A stretch of 64,000 nt of DNA, from assembly GCA_009744235.1 (NCBI GenBank), contig WPHV01000005.1, positions 347,154 through 411,153 of the forward strand, in the 5' to 3' direction. Within the stretch, counting starts at the first letter, position 1. The number at the start of each line of letters is the position of its first letter. The stretch comes from Gillisella vitis. GTDB lineage: Bacteria > Pseudomonadota > Alphaproteobacteria > Rhizobiales > Rhizobiaceae. A program made the position numbers and the translations under genes. A model generated the notes under the pieces. The model did no database searches and was not told the origin of the DNA. It saw only the letters and a list, made by a program, of their open reading frames with translations. Shown piece after piece: positions 9,101-18,286 of the stretch.

Positions 9101-10475
9101 TGCTGTTTCCAGAATTATTGGCCGCCTTCAGGGCATGGGCGAGGTCGGCATAGGCATCGACGACAGCCCTGTCGGAGGGGGTTTGCTTCAGCACTTCGTA
9201 AAGGATCGGAACCTGCTTGATCGCCATATCGAGATCGGGATCGCTGCCGGCGCGGTAACCGCCAATCAACCGCAAGTCGCGCGTTTCCTCGAAACGGTGG
9301 ATCAAAGTCTTCAGGCGCGATACGAGCTTTTCCTGGTCCGGCGTCCAGGCCTTGCGCGCCAAACGCGAAATCGAGGCCAGTGGATTGATCGGCGGATAGC
9401 GTCCTTCTTCGGCCAGGCTGCGGTCCAGCACGATGTGGCCATCGAGAATACCGCGGGTACAGTCGGCAATCGGGTCGTTGTGATTGTCACCATCGACGAG
9501 GATCGAAATGATCGCCGTGATCGTCCCTGTTCCCTCTTCGCCAGGACCGGCACGCTCCAGAAGCTTGGGCAGCTCGGTAAACACCGAGGCGGGAAATCCA
9601 CGAGCAATCGGTGGTTCGCCGGCTGCTGTCGCCACTTCGCGAATGGCATGGGCGAAACGGGTAATGCTGTCGGCGATGAACAGGACATTGTCGCCCTGGT
9701 CACGAAAATGCTCGGCAACGGTAATCGCTGTCAAAGGCGCCATCTTGCGCAGCATCGGGCTCTCGTCACTGGTCGCCACAATCGCCACGGTCTTGGCCAT
9801 GTTGTCGCCCAGGGTATCTTCGATGAATTCGCGCACTTCGCGGCCACGTTCGCCGACCAGCGCAATCACCACTTTGTCAAAGGCATCGGCCTTGGCCAGC
9901 ATGGACAACAGCGTCGATTTACCGACGCCTGAGCCGGCGAAAATCCCGAGCCGCTGTCCAAGGCAAAGCGGCGAGAAAATATCGACCGCCTTCACTCCCG
10001 TGCGAAAACCGGTCTCTACCCGTTTGCGCCCCATGGAGGAGGGTGCGGTATTAGCAATAGAGCGACGCACCAGGCCGGGCATGACCGGACCCAGCCCGTC
10101 GATCGGATCACCCAGTGCATTGAGCGTGCGGCCACACCAGCTATCCTGCGCGGCGACCCGGAAGGCACCCTTGCGGATCACCGTGTCGCCAATGGCAATC
10201 GGCTCGCCCGGCTCGATAGGGCAAACATAGGCGAGATCAGGCTCGACCCGCACCACTTCGCCCAGGTGAATGCCGGTTGGACTGCGATGGGCAACAAAAT
10301 CGCCCAGATGCAAATGGCGCGACAGACCCGTAACCGTGTAATGGCCAGCGGCAATGGTGCGGACATGCCCGCCATGGGCGACGGAATAATCCGAGGTAGC
10401 ATACCGCTTGGCAATGGCCGCCATGGCGTCCAGCTGGGTATTCCTGTCGATCCGGGGGGTGAATTCAACAGTCAT
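9081..10475 (-). CDS. fliI: Flagellum-specific ATP synthase FliI
   Basis: Hexameric ATPase that powers or primes flagellar protein export. It is 464 residues, the usual size. Walker A is GSGVGKST at residues 181-188; the F1-like signatures GERGREVREFIED and the Walker B region NVLFIADSITRFAHAIREVA follow, as does the VDGDNHNDPIAD segment typical of FliI. It lies 22 bases after flgF and overlaps the downstream orf. Confidence 0.97.
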   Translation of the reverse strand: MTVEFTPRIDRNTQLDAMAAIAKRYATSDYSVAHGGHVRTIAAGHYTVTGLSRHLHLGDFVAHRSPTGIHLGEVVRVEPDLAYVCPIEPGEPIAIGDTVIRKGAFRVAAQDSWCGRTLNALGDPIDGLGPVMPGLVRRSIANTAPSSMGRKRVETGFRTGVKAVDIFSPLCLGQRLGIFAGSGVGKSTLLSMLAKADAFDKVVIALVGERGREVREFIEDTLGDNMAKTVAIVATSDESPMLRKMAPLTAITVAEHFRDQGDNVLFIADSITRFAHAIREVATAAGEPPIARGFPASVFTELPKLLERAGPGEEGTGTITAIISILVDGDNHNDPIADCTRGILDGHIVLDRSLAEEGRYPPINPLASISRLARKAWTPDQEKLVSRLKTLIHRFEETRDLRLIGGYRAGSDPDLDMAIKQVPILYEVLKQTPSDRAVVDAYADLAHALKAANNSGNSNARSRA

Positions 10476-10497
10476 GGGAAGACGATCCAGTTACCGG

Positions 10498-11232
10498 TCA
10501 TTTGCTGCCACCCAGCGTCTTGATCGTTTCGCTCATGCTGTTTTCAGTCTGGCTCATCGATGCCGAAATGCTTTCGAAAGCGCGGCTGACCTGAATAAGC
10601 TGCGTCATCTGGCTGATGCCGTTGACGTTGGATTGCTCGACATAACCCTGCATGACGCCGATTGTCGCATCATCGACGACGGCCTGCGGCCGGTCGGTGG
10701 TGATAACGCCACTATTTTCGGTGCGCAGATAGCCCTTGGAAATATCCGCCGTGAAAAGGCCGATCTGGCTGATCTGGCGGCCGTTCTGGTTGATCGTGCC
10801 GTCGGCGCCAACATGCGGCTCACCGCCATTGGGATCGAGCTGAATAGGTCCGCCACCGGCATCCAGAACAGAATAGCCGCGCACCGAGACCAACTGACCG
10901 GTGGAGGTCATGGTAAAACGACCGTCCCGGGTCAGGGCCGGGCCGGCCGGCGTATCAATGCTGAACCAGGCGTCGCCCTTGACGGCAAAATCCAAGGTAC
11001 CGCCGGTTTGCAGCATTTCGCCGGATTGGGTATTCAGATAATCGTTGCCCTGAGAAACAAATGCGATCTTGGCATTCTGATCGTTGCCGGTGCGGCTGAC
11101 CACCTCGTCAAATTTCACCTCGGTGCCGCGAAAGCCGACCGTATTCACATTCGCCATGTTGTCGGCGATGGTGGTGAGACGTTTGTCGAGCGCCCGTTGC
11201 GACGACAGGGATACATACATGCCGGATTGCAT
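10498..11232 (-). CDS. flgF: Flagellar rod protein FlgF
   Basis: Proximal rod protein of 244 residues. The rod N-terminus (MQSGMYVSLSSQRALDKRLTTIADNMANVNTVGFRGTEVKFDEVV) and the C-terminal QVSRAFESISASMSQTENSMSETIKTLGG helix identify it. It is shorter than FlgG and opens the flgF-fliI-orf unit. GGAGG lies nine bases before the ATG. It is divergent from motA. Confidence 0.94.
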   Translation of the reverse strand: MQSGMYVSLSSQRALDKRLTTIADNMANVNTVGFRGTEVKFDEVVSRTGNDQNAKIAFVSQGNDYLNTQSGEMLQTGGTLDFAVKGDAWFSIDTPAGPALTRDGRFTMTSTGQLVSVRGYSVLDAGGGPIQLDPNGGEPHVGADGTINQNGRQISQIGLFTADISKGYLRTENSGVITTDRPQAVVDDATIGVMQGYVEQSNVNGISQMTQLIQVSRAFESISASMSQTENSMSETIKTLGGSK

Positions 11233-11655
11233 TAAGAGTTACCTCCAAGCCTTGAGTTCGTAACCAAGACCAGCAGGCCTGACGTCCACCGCCATTGTTC
11301 CGTCACGCAGGATCATTCTGCTTCGGGGTACAGCGTGTTTTTTGCGGTCCGTCACGGTTGCTCGCCTTCCATCATGGAACGTGGTTTACCGTTCATTGAC
11401 CCTATTCATGCGCGCAAATGCTTGCGCGAAACTGTCTGGATGCAAACCCGTCAGCAATACGTAAACTCGCCTCAGACAAGCATAATGGGCAGGGACCCAA
11501 TCCGGTGATGGCAACGGGCCGGTAATGGCGGCGGGCCCCTGATACGCAACCAAGATCATCTTCCTCATGCCCATTAGCCTCACACCCATCAGCCTCACGC
11601 AAGGCAGGCTGCCTATCGGTTGAAGTGAAGAGAAACGTGCGGATGCAGGCGCAAT
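11233..11655. other. Divergent intergenic region flgF / motA
   Basis: 423 bases without a convincing gene. It must hold the promoters for the flgF unit (minus) and the motA-fliM-fliN-fliG unit (plus). Just before motA there is a short direct repeat, CCCATTAGCCTCAC / CCCATCAGCCTCAC (about 11570-11600). I cannot place specific promoter boxes with confidence. Confidence 0.6.
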
Positions 11656-12531
11656 ATGAATATTATCATCGGATTCGTTATTACCGTGGGCTGTATCCTT
11701 GGCGGCTTCATGGCCATGGGCGGCCATCTGAACGTGCTGATACAGCCTTTCGAATTGCTGATCATCGGCGGCGCCGGCCTGGGTGGTTTCGTGATGGCCA
11801 ACCCGATGAAAATCGTCAAGGATTCCGGCAAGGCGCTGGGTGAAGCGTTCAAGCACGCCGTCCCCAAGGAGCGAGCCTATCTGGATGTTCTCGGTGTTCT
11901 CTACTCGCTGATGCGCGACCTGCGCACCAAGTCACGTAACGAGATTGAGGCCCATATCGATAATCCTGAGGAATCCTCGATCTTCCAGACCGCGCCCAAT
12001 CTTCTGAAAAACAAGGAACTCACATCCTTCATCTGCGACTATGTCCGCCTGATCATCATCGGCAATGCCCGCAGCCATGAGATCGAGGCCTTGATGGACG
12101 AGGAAATCAACACCATCCTGCACGATAAGATGAAACCCTACCACGCCATCACCGCGATGGGAGACAGCTTCCCAGCCATTGGTATCGTGGCGGCGGTTCT
12201 CGGGGTTATCAAGGCCATGGGCAAGATCAACGAATCGCCCGAAGTTCTTGGCGGCCTGATCGGCGCTGCCCTGGTAGGCACGATGTTGGGTATCTTCTTG
12301 TCCTACTCGGTCTGCAATCCGCTGACCTCGCAAATCAAGATCGTCCGCACCAAGCAGCACCGCCTGTATATCATCGTCAAGCAGACACTGCTTGCCTATA
12401 TGAACGGTTCGGTTCCGCAGGTTGCACTTGAATATGGCCGCAAGACCATTTCCTCCTATGAGCGTCCGTCCATCGATGCCGTAGAGCAGGAAATGATGAA
12501 TCCAGGCGGCGGTAACGAGAAGGCTGCATGA
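11656..12531 (+). CDS. motA: Flagellar motor stator protein MotA
   Basis: Proton-channel stator subunit, 291 residues. Two N-terminal membrane segments ([39 protein letters not shown]) and two more near residues 170-225 ([38 protein letters not shown]) frame the large cytoplasmic loop. MotB is not in the visible unit; in rhizobia it is encoded elsewhere with motC. The motA stop overlaps the fliM start. Confidence 0.96.
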   Translation: MNIIIGFVITVGCILGGFMAMGGHLNVLIQPFELLIIGGAGLGGFVMANPMKIVKDSGKALGEAFKHAVPKERAYLDVLGVLYSLMRDLRTKSRNEIEAHIDNPEESSIFQTAPNLLKNKELTSFICDYVRLIIIGNARSHEIEALMDEEINTILHDKMKPYHAITAMGDSFPAIGIVAAVLGVIKAMGKINESPEVLGGLIGAALVGTMLGIFLSYSVCNPLTSQIKIVRTKQHRLYIIVKQTLLAYMNGSVPQVALEYGRKTISSYERPSIDAVEQEMMNPGGGNEKAA

Positions 12532-13487
12532 CCATGAGCGAAACCGCCCAGCCCCAATCCCTGCCAAAACCAATGGATCACGCCTTGCTTGCTCGTCTTA
12601 CCGGCGGCCTTGGCGATATGAAATCCGTCGAAAAGCTTTGCCAGGATTTCGGCCAACTCTATAGCGAGTTCCTGCCGGACGTTTTTCACAGCGAAACCAA
12701 TCTGACCATCGAAGTCGGTTATCTCGGTTTCAAAAGCGGCCTGATGCGCGATCTGGTCGTCGGTCTCGGCGATAATTTCGTGCTGGCCGATACATCGCTG
12801 CGCAACTGGTCGCCAAATTTCGTCATGGCTTGCGGCAACGGTTTCGTCATCACCCTGATGGAAACCCTGCTGGGCGGCATGCAGGAATTTATCGGCGAAC
12901 CGATCAAACGGCCGCTGTCGAATATCGAACTCGATCTGGCGGTGATGGTTTTTGAACGGATCGCCAATGTGCTGCGCTCCGGCGTCAATGCGACCGGGGG
13001 CTTTGAACCGATTTTCGAGCGTCCGCACAATTGGGAAAACCGTCTGAGACAGGATGGCGAACAGATCGAGGAATTCGGCGCCCTGGTGCATATGAGCATC
13101 AAGCTGGGCAAGATCATCTCCGATTTCGCCCTGATCATTCCGCAGAAAACCCTTTTAAAGACCAATGTCACGGCGCCAAAATCGAAAAACCAGGTCTCCA
13201 AAGCCCGCAAAGAATGGGCCGAGCAGCTGGCGGAACAGGTGCGCAAGAGCCAGGTCACTCTGGAAGGCCGTATCAGCCTGCAATCTCTGAGCCTGTTGAC
13301 GGTTTCCAAGCTTGCGGCTGGCGATGTGATTCCCTTTCTCGAAAAGGGCGATGTGACAGTCGATGTCAGCGCCAACGGGCGCGACCTTTATACCTGCGAA
13401 TTCGGACGCGCCGGCGATCACTACACCGTCCGGGTGAAGTCGATGCACAGTACAGATAGTGAGCTTTTACGTCATCTCATGAGATGA
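12528..13487 (+). CDS. fliM: Flagellar motor switch protein FliM
   Basis: C-ring switch protein that binds phospho-CheY and FliG, 319 residues. It starts four bases inside motA (ATGA). The middle CheC-like domain (about residues 40-210) and the C-terminal SpoA domain ([50 protein letters not shown]) are visible. The rhizobial form is divergent from enteric FliM; assignment is backed by its place between motA and fliN. Confidence 0.92.
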   Translation: MTMSETAQPQSLPKPMDHALLARLTGGLGDMKSVEKLCQDFGQLYSEFLPDVFHSETNLTIEVGYLGFKSGLMRDLVVGLGDNFVLADTSLRNWSPNFVMACGNGFVITLMETLLGGMQEFIGEPIKRPLSNIELDLAVMVFERIANVLRSGVNATGGFEPIFERPHNWENRLRQDGEQIEEFGALVHMSIKLGKIISDFALIIPQKTLLKTNVTAPKSKNQVSKARKEWAEQLAEQVRKSQVTLEGRISLQSLSLLTVSKLAAGDVIPFLEKGDVTVDVSANGRDLYTCEFGRAGDHYTVRVKSMHSTDSELLRHLMR

Positions 13488-13550
13488 CAATTTTCCCTGC
13501 TGCACCCATGGCAGCAGGTTGAGGCAAGTTTCAAAGGGAATAGTATTTGC

Positions 13551-14198
13551 ATGGCTACGAAAAAAACACCTGTAAAAGATGATGATGCCCTGGCGATGCC
13601 ATTGGGCGATGCCGATCTCGATCAGGCAATCGATGACCTACGCGGGGTCTTGAAAAGCGATAGCGATGGCGGCCTGCCGGATATCGGCGCCGACTTCGGG
13701 GATGCCTCAGGCGGTGACTTCGGCGATGCCGCTGGCGGCCTTTCCGATTTCGAAAGCGATTTCGGCGGCGGCGCAGCCACCGGAGCCAGTGATTTCGGCA
13801 CCAGCGACTTTGGCGGCAGCGATCTCGGCGGTGGCGATTTCGGTGGTGGAGATTTTGGCGGGGGCGACTTCGGCGGCAGCGCCTTAGGTGGTGGGGGCAG
13901 CTTCGATGCCGCACCGGCACATCAGGCGCCGGGCAGCGCTCTGGATTCCAATCTCGACCTGATCATGGATATCCCGATCGATGTTCAGATCGTACTCGGT
14001 TCCAGCCGTATGCCGGTTTCGGGCTTGATGAATCTTGAAGAGGGCGCAATCATAGCGTTAGATAAAAAGATCGGTGAACCTGTGGAGATCATGGTTAACG
14101 GTCGACGGATTGCCCGCGGAGAGATTACAGTTCTCGAGAATGACGATACGCGATTCGGTGTGAAATTGATCGAAGTTATGAGCACCAAGACGTCCTGA
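13551..14198 (+). CDS. fliN: Flagellar motor switch protein FliN with a DFGG-repeat linker
   Basis: C-ring protein of 215 residues. The C-terminal SpoA domain (about residues 140-213: [57 protein letters not shown]) is canonical. The first 130 residues are an acidic N-terminus and a low-complexity linker built of DFGG / DFGGG units (about residues 45-120), which makes it much longer than the roughly 140-residue enteric FliN. It stands 63 bases after fliM, with a small hairpin at 13497-13519 between them. Confidence 0.95.
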   Translation: MATKKTPVKDDDALAMPLGDADLDQAIDDLRGVLKSDSDGGLPDIGADFGDASGGDFGDAAGGLSDFESDFGGGAATGASDFGTSDFGGSDLGGGDFGGGDFGGGDFGGSALGGGGSFDAAPAHQAPGSALDSNLDLIMDIPIDVQIVLGSSRMPVSGLMNLEEGAIIALDKKIGEPVEIMVNGRRIARGEITVLENDDTRFGVKLIEVMSTKTS

Positions 14199-14227
14199 CC
14201 CCATGAACGGGCCAGAGAGGAAAGACC

Positions 14228-15271
14228 ATGATGGACTTTGACGATTTCGGCGGGCCGGTAGCGGGCAAGCCATTGAGCCAGGCCGACAAGGCAGCCGCCG
14301 TGCTGTTGGCCATGGGCAAAGGCGTGGCGGGAAAGCTGCTGAAATATTTCACGCAGGCCGAACTGCAGATGATCATCAATTCGGCCCAGACGCTCAGAAC
14401 CATTCCACCGGACGAACTGGCCGAACTGGTTGGCGAATTCGAGGACCTGTTCACCGAAGGTGCAGGTCTGATGGACAACGCCAAGGCCATCGAGGAAATC
14501 CTCGAGGAAGGCCTGACGCCGGAAGAAGTTGACGGCCTGCTTGGCCGGCGCACAGCCTTCCAGGCGTTCGAGACCTCGATCTGGGACCGTTTGCAGGACG
14601 CAGACCCCGATTTCATTGCTCAGTTCCTCTTGCGCGAGCATCCGCAGACGGTTGCCTATATCCTGTCTATGCTGCCCTCCTCCTTCGGCGCCAAGGTGCT
14701 GATCAAGCTGCCGGACAGCCGTCGCGCCGACATCATGAACCGTACGGTCAACCTGAAGAATGTCAGCCCGCAGGCCGCTCAGATCATCGAGAACCGTGTG
14801 GTGGAACTGATCAGCGAGATCGACGCGGAACGCAATTCGGTGGGCACCGCCAAGGTGGCCGAACTGATGAACGAGTTGGAAAAGCCGCAGGTCGATACCC
14901 TGCTGGAATCGCTCGAATCGATCAGCAAGGAATCCGCCACCAAGGTCCGTCCGAAGATCTTCCTGTTCGAGGATCTGCTGGTCATGCCACAGCGCAGCAG
15001 GGTCATGTTGCTCAACGATATTTCCGGCGACATTCTCACCATGGCGCTGCGCGGTGCCTCCAACGAGATCCGAGAATGCGTGCTTTCGGCCATCAGCCCG
15101 CGCTCGCGTCGCATGATCGAATCGGATCTGCAAGCCGGAACGGTCGGAATCAATCCGCGGGAAATCGCCATTGCCAGACGTGCTGTCGCGCAGGAAGCTA
15201 TCCGCCTTGCCAATTCCGGCCAGATCCAGCTCAAGGAACCGGAAGGCGACAAGGATACGGCTGCTGCCTGA
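14228..15271 (+). CDS. fliG: Flagellar motor switch protein FliG
   Basis: Rotor protein that contacts the MotA loop, 347 residues. The N-terminal domain (LSQADKAAAVLLAMGKGVAGKLLKYF) and the armadillo middle domain (REHPQTVAYILSMLPSSFGAKVLIKLP) are followed by the C-terminal torque helix region (LFEDLLVMPQRSRVMLLNDISGDILTMALRGASNEIRECVLSAISPRSRRMIESDL). Last gene of the motA-fliM-fliN-fliG run. Confidence 0.97.
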   Translation: MMDFDDFGGPVAGKPLSQADKAAAVLLAMGKGVAGKLLKYFTQAELQMIINSAQTLRTIPPDELAELVGEFEDLFTEGAGLMDNAKAIEEILEEGLTPEEVDGLLGRRTAFQAFETSIWDRLQDADPDFIAQFLLREHPQTVAYILSMLPSSFGAKVLIKLPDSRRADIMNRTVNLKNVSPQAAQIIENRVVELISEIDAERNSVGTAKVAELMNELEKPQVDTLLESLESISKESATKVRPKIFLFEDLLVMPQRSRVMLLNDISGDILTMALRGASNEIRECVLSAISPRSRRMIESDLQAGTVGINPREIAIARRAVAQEAIRLANSGQIQLKEPEGDKDTAAA

Positions 15272-15377
15272 CGCTGCACAGGCTGGCATGGAGGGCGTGA
15301 CCATGTTTCATGGCGCAGCCTGCACGCCACTGTTGACAAGACCGCGACCCAGCGATCCGAATGGACTGAAAGAGTTG

Positions 15378-15419
15378 AAGGCCGGAATAGAGAGCGTTAA
15401 GCTTTCCGCTCCGGCCTTT
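15378..15419 (+). terminator. Likely terminator after fliG
   Basis: Inverted repeat AAGGCCGGA ... TCCGGCCTT with a 23-base loop that itself may pair partly, followed by TTT only. It sits about 110 bases after the fliG stop and before flhB, so flhB probably has its own promoter in the remaining 120 bases. The weak T-tract lowers confidence. Confidence 0.5.
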
Positions 15420-15540
15420 GCGCGTTTTATAAAATACGCGTTGCTACAGCGCCGGAAACTGGCATGCAGACTCCCATTATAATTCCTTGATGCATCGCTT
15501 AAGGTGCTTAAGGCTGTAATCAACCGACCGAGGTCCCGAC

Positions 15541-16626
15541 ATGGCAGATGATGAGGACCAGGAAAGTAAAACCGAGAGCCCGTCCGAGAAAAAGATGCGG
15601 GACGCGGCAGAGCACGGTAACTTGCCGATCTCGCGCGAAGCACCGTTGTTTGCGACGACTCTGGCCTTCTATGTCTATTTCGTGTTTTTCATGCCCCAGG
15701 GCGTCTCTACACTGTACCAGACCCTGCGCGACCTGATGGAAAAGCCGGATCAGTGGATCATCGGCACCGGCACAGATGTGATTTCCCTGTTCGTGCATCT
15801 GGGTTGGTCGATGGCCGCCATGCTTGGTCCGGCCCTGCTACTGTTCATGCTGTTTGGCCTCACCCAGTCCTTTGCCCAGCACATGCCAAGCTTCGTTCTT
15901 GATCGCATTACCCCAAAGATGGAACGCTTATCGCTCATCGGCGGAATAGGGCGGATGTTTTCGGTCATGGGCTTCGTGGAATTCGGCAAGTCGCTGTTCA
16001 AGATCATCGTCGTCGCGATCATTATGTTCGTTTCAATGCGCGGCCAGTATTTCGGCACTTTGGATGCCATGCTGTCCGATCCGCAAATCATTTTCGTCAA
16101 GCTTTCCGATATCGTCCAGGAAATGCTGATTATCGTGCTATTTGCCACCGGCCTGCTGACGGTGATGGACCTCGGATGGCAGCGATACAACTGGTATCAA
16201 AAACTGCGCATGACCCGGCAGGAAGTGAAGGACGAACACAAGCAATCCCAGGGCGACCCGGTCGTCAAGGCACGCCAGCGTTCCGCCCAGCGCGACCAAG
16301 CCCGTCGCCGTATGATGAACAACGTGCCGCGCGCCACGATGATCATCACCAATCCCACCCATTTCGCCGTGGCCCTGCGCTATGTGCGCACCGAAATGGA
16401 AGCACCGATCGTGCTTGCCAAGGGTCAGGATCTGATTGCATTGAAGATTCGCGAAATCGCCGAGGAAAATAATATCCCGATTTTCGAGGATCCGCCGCTC
16501 GCCCGCTCCATGTTTGCGCAAGTCTCGGTGGATAGTGTCATCCCACCGATATTTTACAAGGCCGTCGCGGAGATAGTACAAAGACTATACGCTGCCGACA
16601 GCAAGAACAAGAGGCGGTTACGCTAA
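15541..16626 (+). CDS. flhB: Flagellar biosynthesis protein FlhB
   Basis: Export-gate and substrate-specificity switch protein, 361 residues. A charged N-terminus (KTESPSEKKMRDAAEHGNLPISREA) precedes four membrane segments (about residues 32-55, 85-110, 145-165, 190-215) and the cytoplasmic domain with the autocleavage motif NPTH at residues 271-274. The C-terminus is family-typical (AREIAEENNIPIFEDPPLARSMF variant). Confidence 0.97.
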   Translation: MADDEDQESKTESPSEKKMRDAAEHGNLPISREAPLFATTLAFYVYFVFFMPQGVSTLYQTLRDLMEKPDQWIIGTGTDVISLFVHLGWSMAAMLGPALLLFMLFGLTQSFAQHMPSFVLDRITPKMERLSLIGGIGRMFSVMGFVEFGKSLFKIIVVAIIMFVSMRGQYFGTLDAMLSDPQIIFVKLSDIVQEMLIIVLFATGLLTVMDLGWQRYNWYQKLRMTRQEVKDEHKQSQGDPVVKARQRSAQRDQARRRMMNNVPRATMIITNPTHFAVALRYVRTEMEAPIVLAKGQDLIALKIREIAEENNIPIFEDPPLARSMFAQVSVDSVIPPIFYKAVAEIVQRLYAADSKNKRRLR

Positions 16627-16631
16627 AGAAC

Positions 16632-17075
16632 ATGAAAAAATGCAAATATACGACTGAACGCGAAAAAATAGTTGCACAAGCTATTAGCCCCGTCGCCTCA
16701 GAACTGCGGTTACTGGATGCGGCGGACCTGATATCGCTGATCCGTCTGGAGTTTTTCGGTAATATTGCTGATCTCGTGTCTTCTGCTGCTGAGCTTTACT
16801 TTCATCCCGGCACGGTCAATTTCGGTGCCGCAGGCGAATACAAGCTGGACTGGGGCGAGACGCCTGAAGTGGTTTTGGACCTCGAAATCAAACCGCGCGA
16901 TATCACCATCTATGCGCAACTGACGTTGAGCCACGACCATGCCGGTTTGGAGATCAACCACATCTCCTTCAAGAACCCATCGGCTGATCCGCATGAAAAC
17001 ACCGCCCTTCTGGCGCAATGCATGAATGAAGCCCGCTTCGTGCCCAATCTCCCGGCACCAAGTTTTGTCATGTAA
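16632..17075 (+). CDS. Hypothetical protein co-transcribed with flhB
   Basis: 147-residue soluble protein starting five bases after the flhB stop, so almost certainly in the same transcript. No signal peptide or membrane segment is visible. It is moderately acidic with a central beta-rich part (GEYKLDWGETPEVVLDLEIKPRDITIYAQLTLSHDHAGLEINHISF). I recognise no family. A strong hairpin follows it and closes the flagellar cluster. Confidence 0.8.
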   Translation: MKKCKYTTEREKIVAQAISPVASELRLLDAADLISLIRLEFFGNIADLVSSAAELYFHPGTVNFGAAGEYKLDWGETPEVVLDLEIKPRDITIYAQLTLSHDHAGLEINHISFKNPSADPHENTALLAQCMNEARFVPNLPAPSFVM

Positions 17076-17081
17076 GGGATT

Positions 17082-17114
17082 ATACCCAGAGTCATCGCTG
17101 ATGACCCTGGGTAT
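17082..17114. terminator. Hairpin closing the flagellar cluster
   Basis: A 15-bp stem with one mismatch (ATACCCAGAGTCATC / GATGACCCTGGGTAT) and a 3-base loop, seven bases past the orf stop. It is followed by a TA-rich tract rather than a pure T-run. It lies between convergent genes and could serve either strand. Confidence 0.7.
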
Positions 17115-17274
17115 TCTATATATCAATATCTAAACCCCTGGGGCATTTAAGATATTCGAAATTATACAGTGCCGTGCGCCGTATGTGGCGCTCGGCACTG
17201 AACCTGGCAGTATCTCATCCTGGCCCAACGCGCCGTCAGCGCCTTGCATCCAAACTTTTCCCGGTTTCCAAAGC

Positions 17275-18153
17275 TTATCTCCCTCCCAAGACCTGTCTGG
17301 GCCAGAAACTGGCTGTCAGAGGCGCCGTCTTCAGGCTTGGCTGCGCATTCAGAGTGACTCTCGTGCGCCGCTCCAGCTCTCCGTCATCCTCGGGCATGAA
17401 GATGATGTTGTAGCGCTCCGGCCCCATGAATTCCTTGGTGAATTTCAGCGATATACCGAAATGATTGGCCTCGAAGGGTTCAAGTGAGCGCATCCGGTCA
17501 AAATCACCGGCAAAATCCGGCCATCGACTGGCGTTGAGAATGAGATCGAGGGCAGCATCATACCGCTGCCAGATCTGCTGGCTGGATTTGACCTCGATGA
17601 CCTTGATCCTGATCTGGGTTATCTGGCCATCCGGTGTCCCCCGCACCACCATGAAGAATGAGGGAGCGTCGCCATCCGGCTTTGTGGCGGGCAGACTGGT
17701 TTCAGCGATACAATTGAAAATCCCGGGCGAGAAAGGGTTCTGGACCCAATCGGCCGCCCCCAGGCCCGCAGCCTTGATCTGGGCACAAAGCGTCTTGCCG
17801 GAAATACGAAATTTGCGCACCGGCGCTGCAATGTCGAGCAGCGGCGGCATGTCGAAAAACCGGGCAGGCACCATCACCTGCTCGGAGGGCATCTGCGCGG
17901 AGGCAAGGCGTTTCCCCCGCAACACGATCGGTTCCGGCTCCTCTCGGCTTTGCCAGGGCAGGACATCTTTGACGCTCTCGATCAGTTGATTGAGCCGGCG
18001 CTGATCGTCTGCCGTCAACACCGCGATAGCGATGCTGCAACAGAATAACAGAAAAATCACGGCAAACAGCCTCAGCCCTCGCCGCCGCATGCGGTGGGCT
18101 TCCAGGCTTCCGTCCGGCCTTTTATGGCCCGAAGGGATGACACGCTGCTGCAT
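17275..18153 (-). CDS. Membrane-anchored hypothetical protein
   Basis: 292 residues. A basic cytoplasmic N-terminus with arginine clusters (residues 1-28) precedes a single hydrophobic segment (LRLFAVIFLLFCCSIAIAVLTA, about 27-48), then an extracytoplasmic domain of about 240 residues with two cysteines (KTLCAQIKAAG, IFNCIAE). It may belong to a rhizobial domain of unknown function, but I cannot name it safely. An internal ATG at 18093 (MRRRGLRL) would give a shorter protein beginning at the membrane anchor. It stands alone between the flagellar cluster and the receptor gene. Confidence 0.7.
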   Translation of the reverse strand: MQQRVIPSGHKRPDGSLEAHRMRRRGLRLFAVIFLLFCCSIAIAVLTADDQRRLNQLIESVKDVLPWQSREEPEPIVLRGKRLASAQMPSEQVMVPARFFDMPPLLDIAAPVRKFRISGKTLCAQIKAAGLGAADWVQNPFSPGIFNCIAETSLPATKPDGDAPSFFMVVRGTPDGQITQIRIKVIEVKSSQQIWQRYDAALDLILNASRWPDFAGDFDRMRSLEPFEANHFGISLKFTKEFMGPERYNIIFMPEDDGELERRTRVTLNAQPSLKTAPLTASFWPRQVLGGR

Positions 18154-18246
18154 CCATAGGTCCGGTCTTCTTCACAATTGGCTTATGCCACAAAATTCCT
18201 TGCAAAGAACTATATGATGACGCAAACCGCCGCACGAAGATTTCTC

Positions 18247-18286
18247 GGAGAAAACCGATAGGCACTTTTCCCTGACAAACCTTAGA
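18247..18286. repeat. Half copy of a RIME-like repeat
   Basis: The stretch from GAGAAAACCG to CCTGACAAACCTTAG matches the right half of the 105-bp repeat at 55243-55347, including an 18-base identical run (CACTTTTCCCTGACAAAC). The left half is not recognisable. It overlaps the stop codon of the TonB receptor gene (18282-18284). Confidence 0.55.

Noticed and set aside
13985..15304. 439-codon open frame on the minus strand
   Set aside because: Antisense to fliG and part of fliN; no recognisable protein features.
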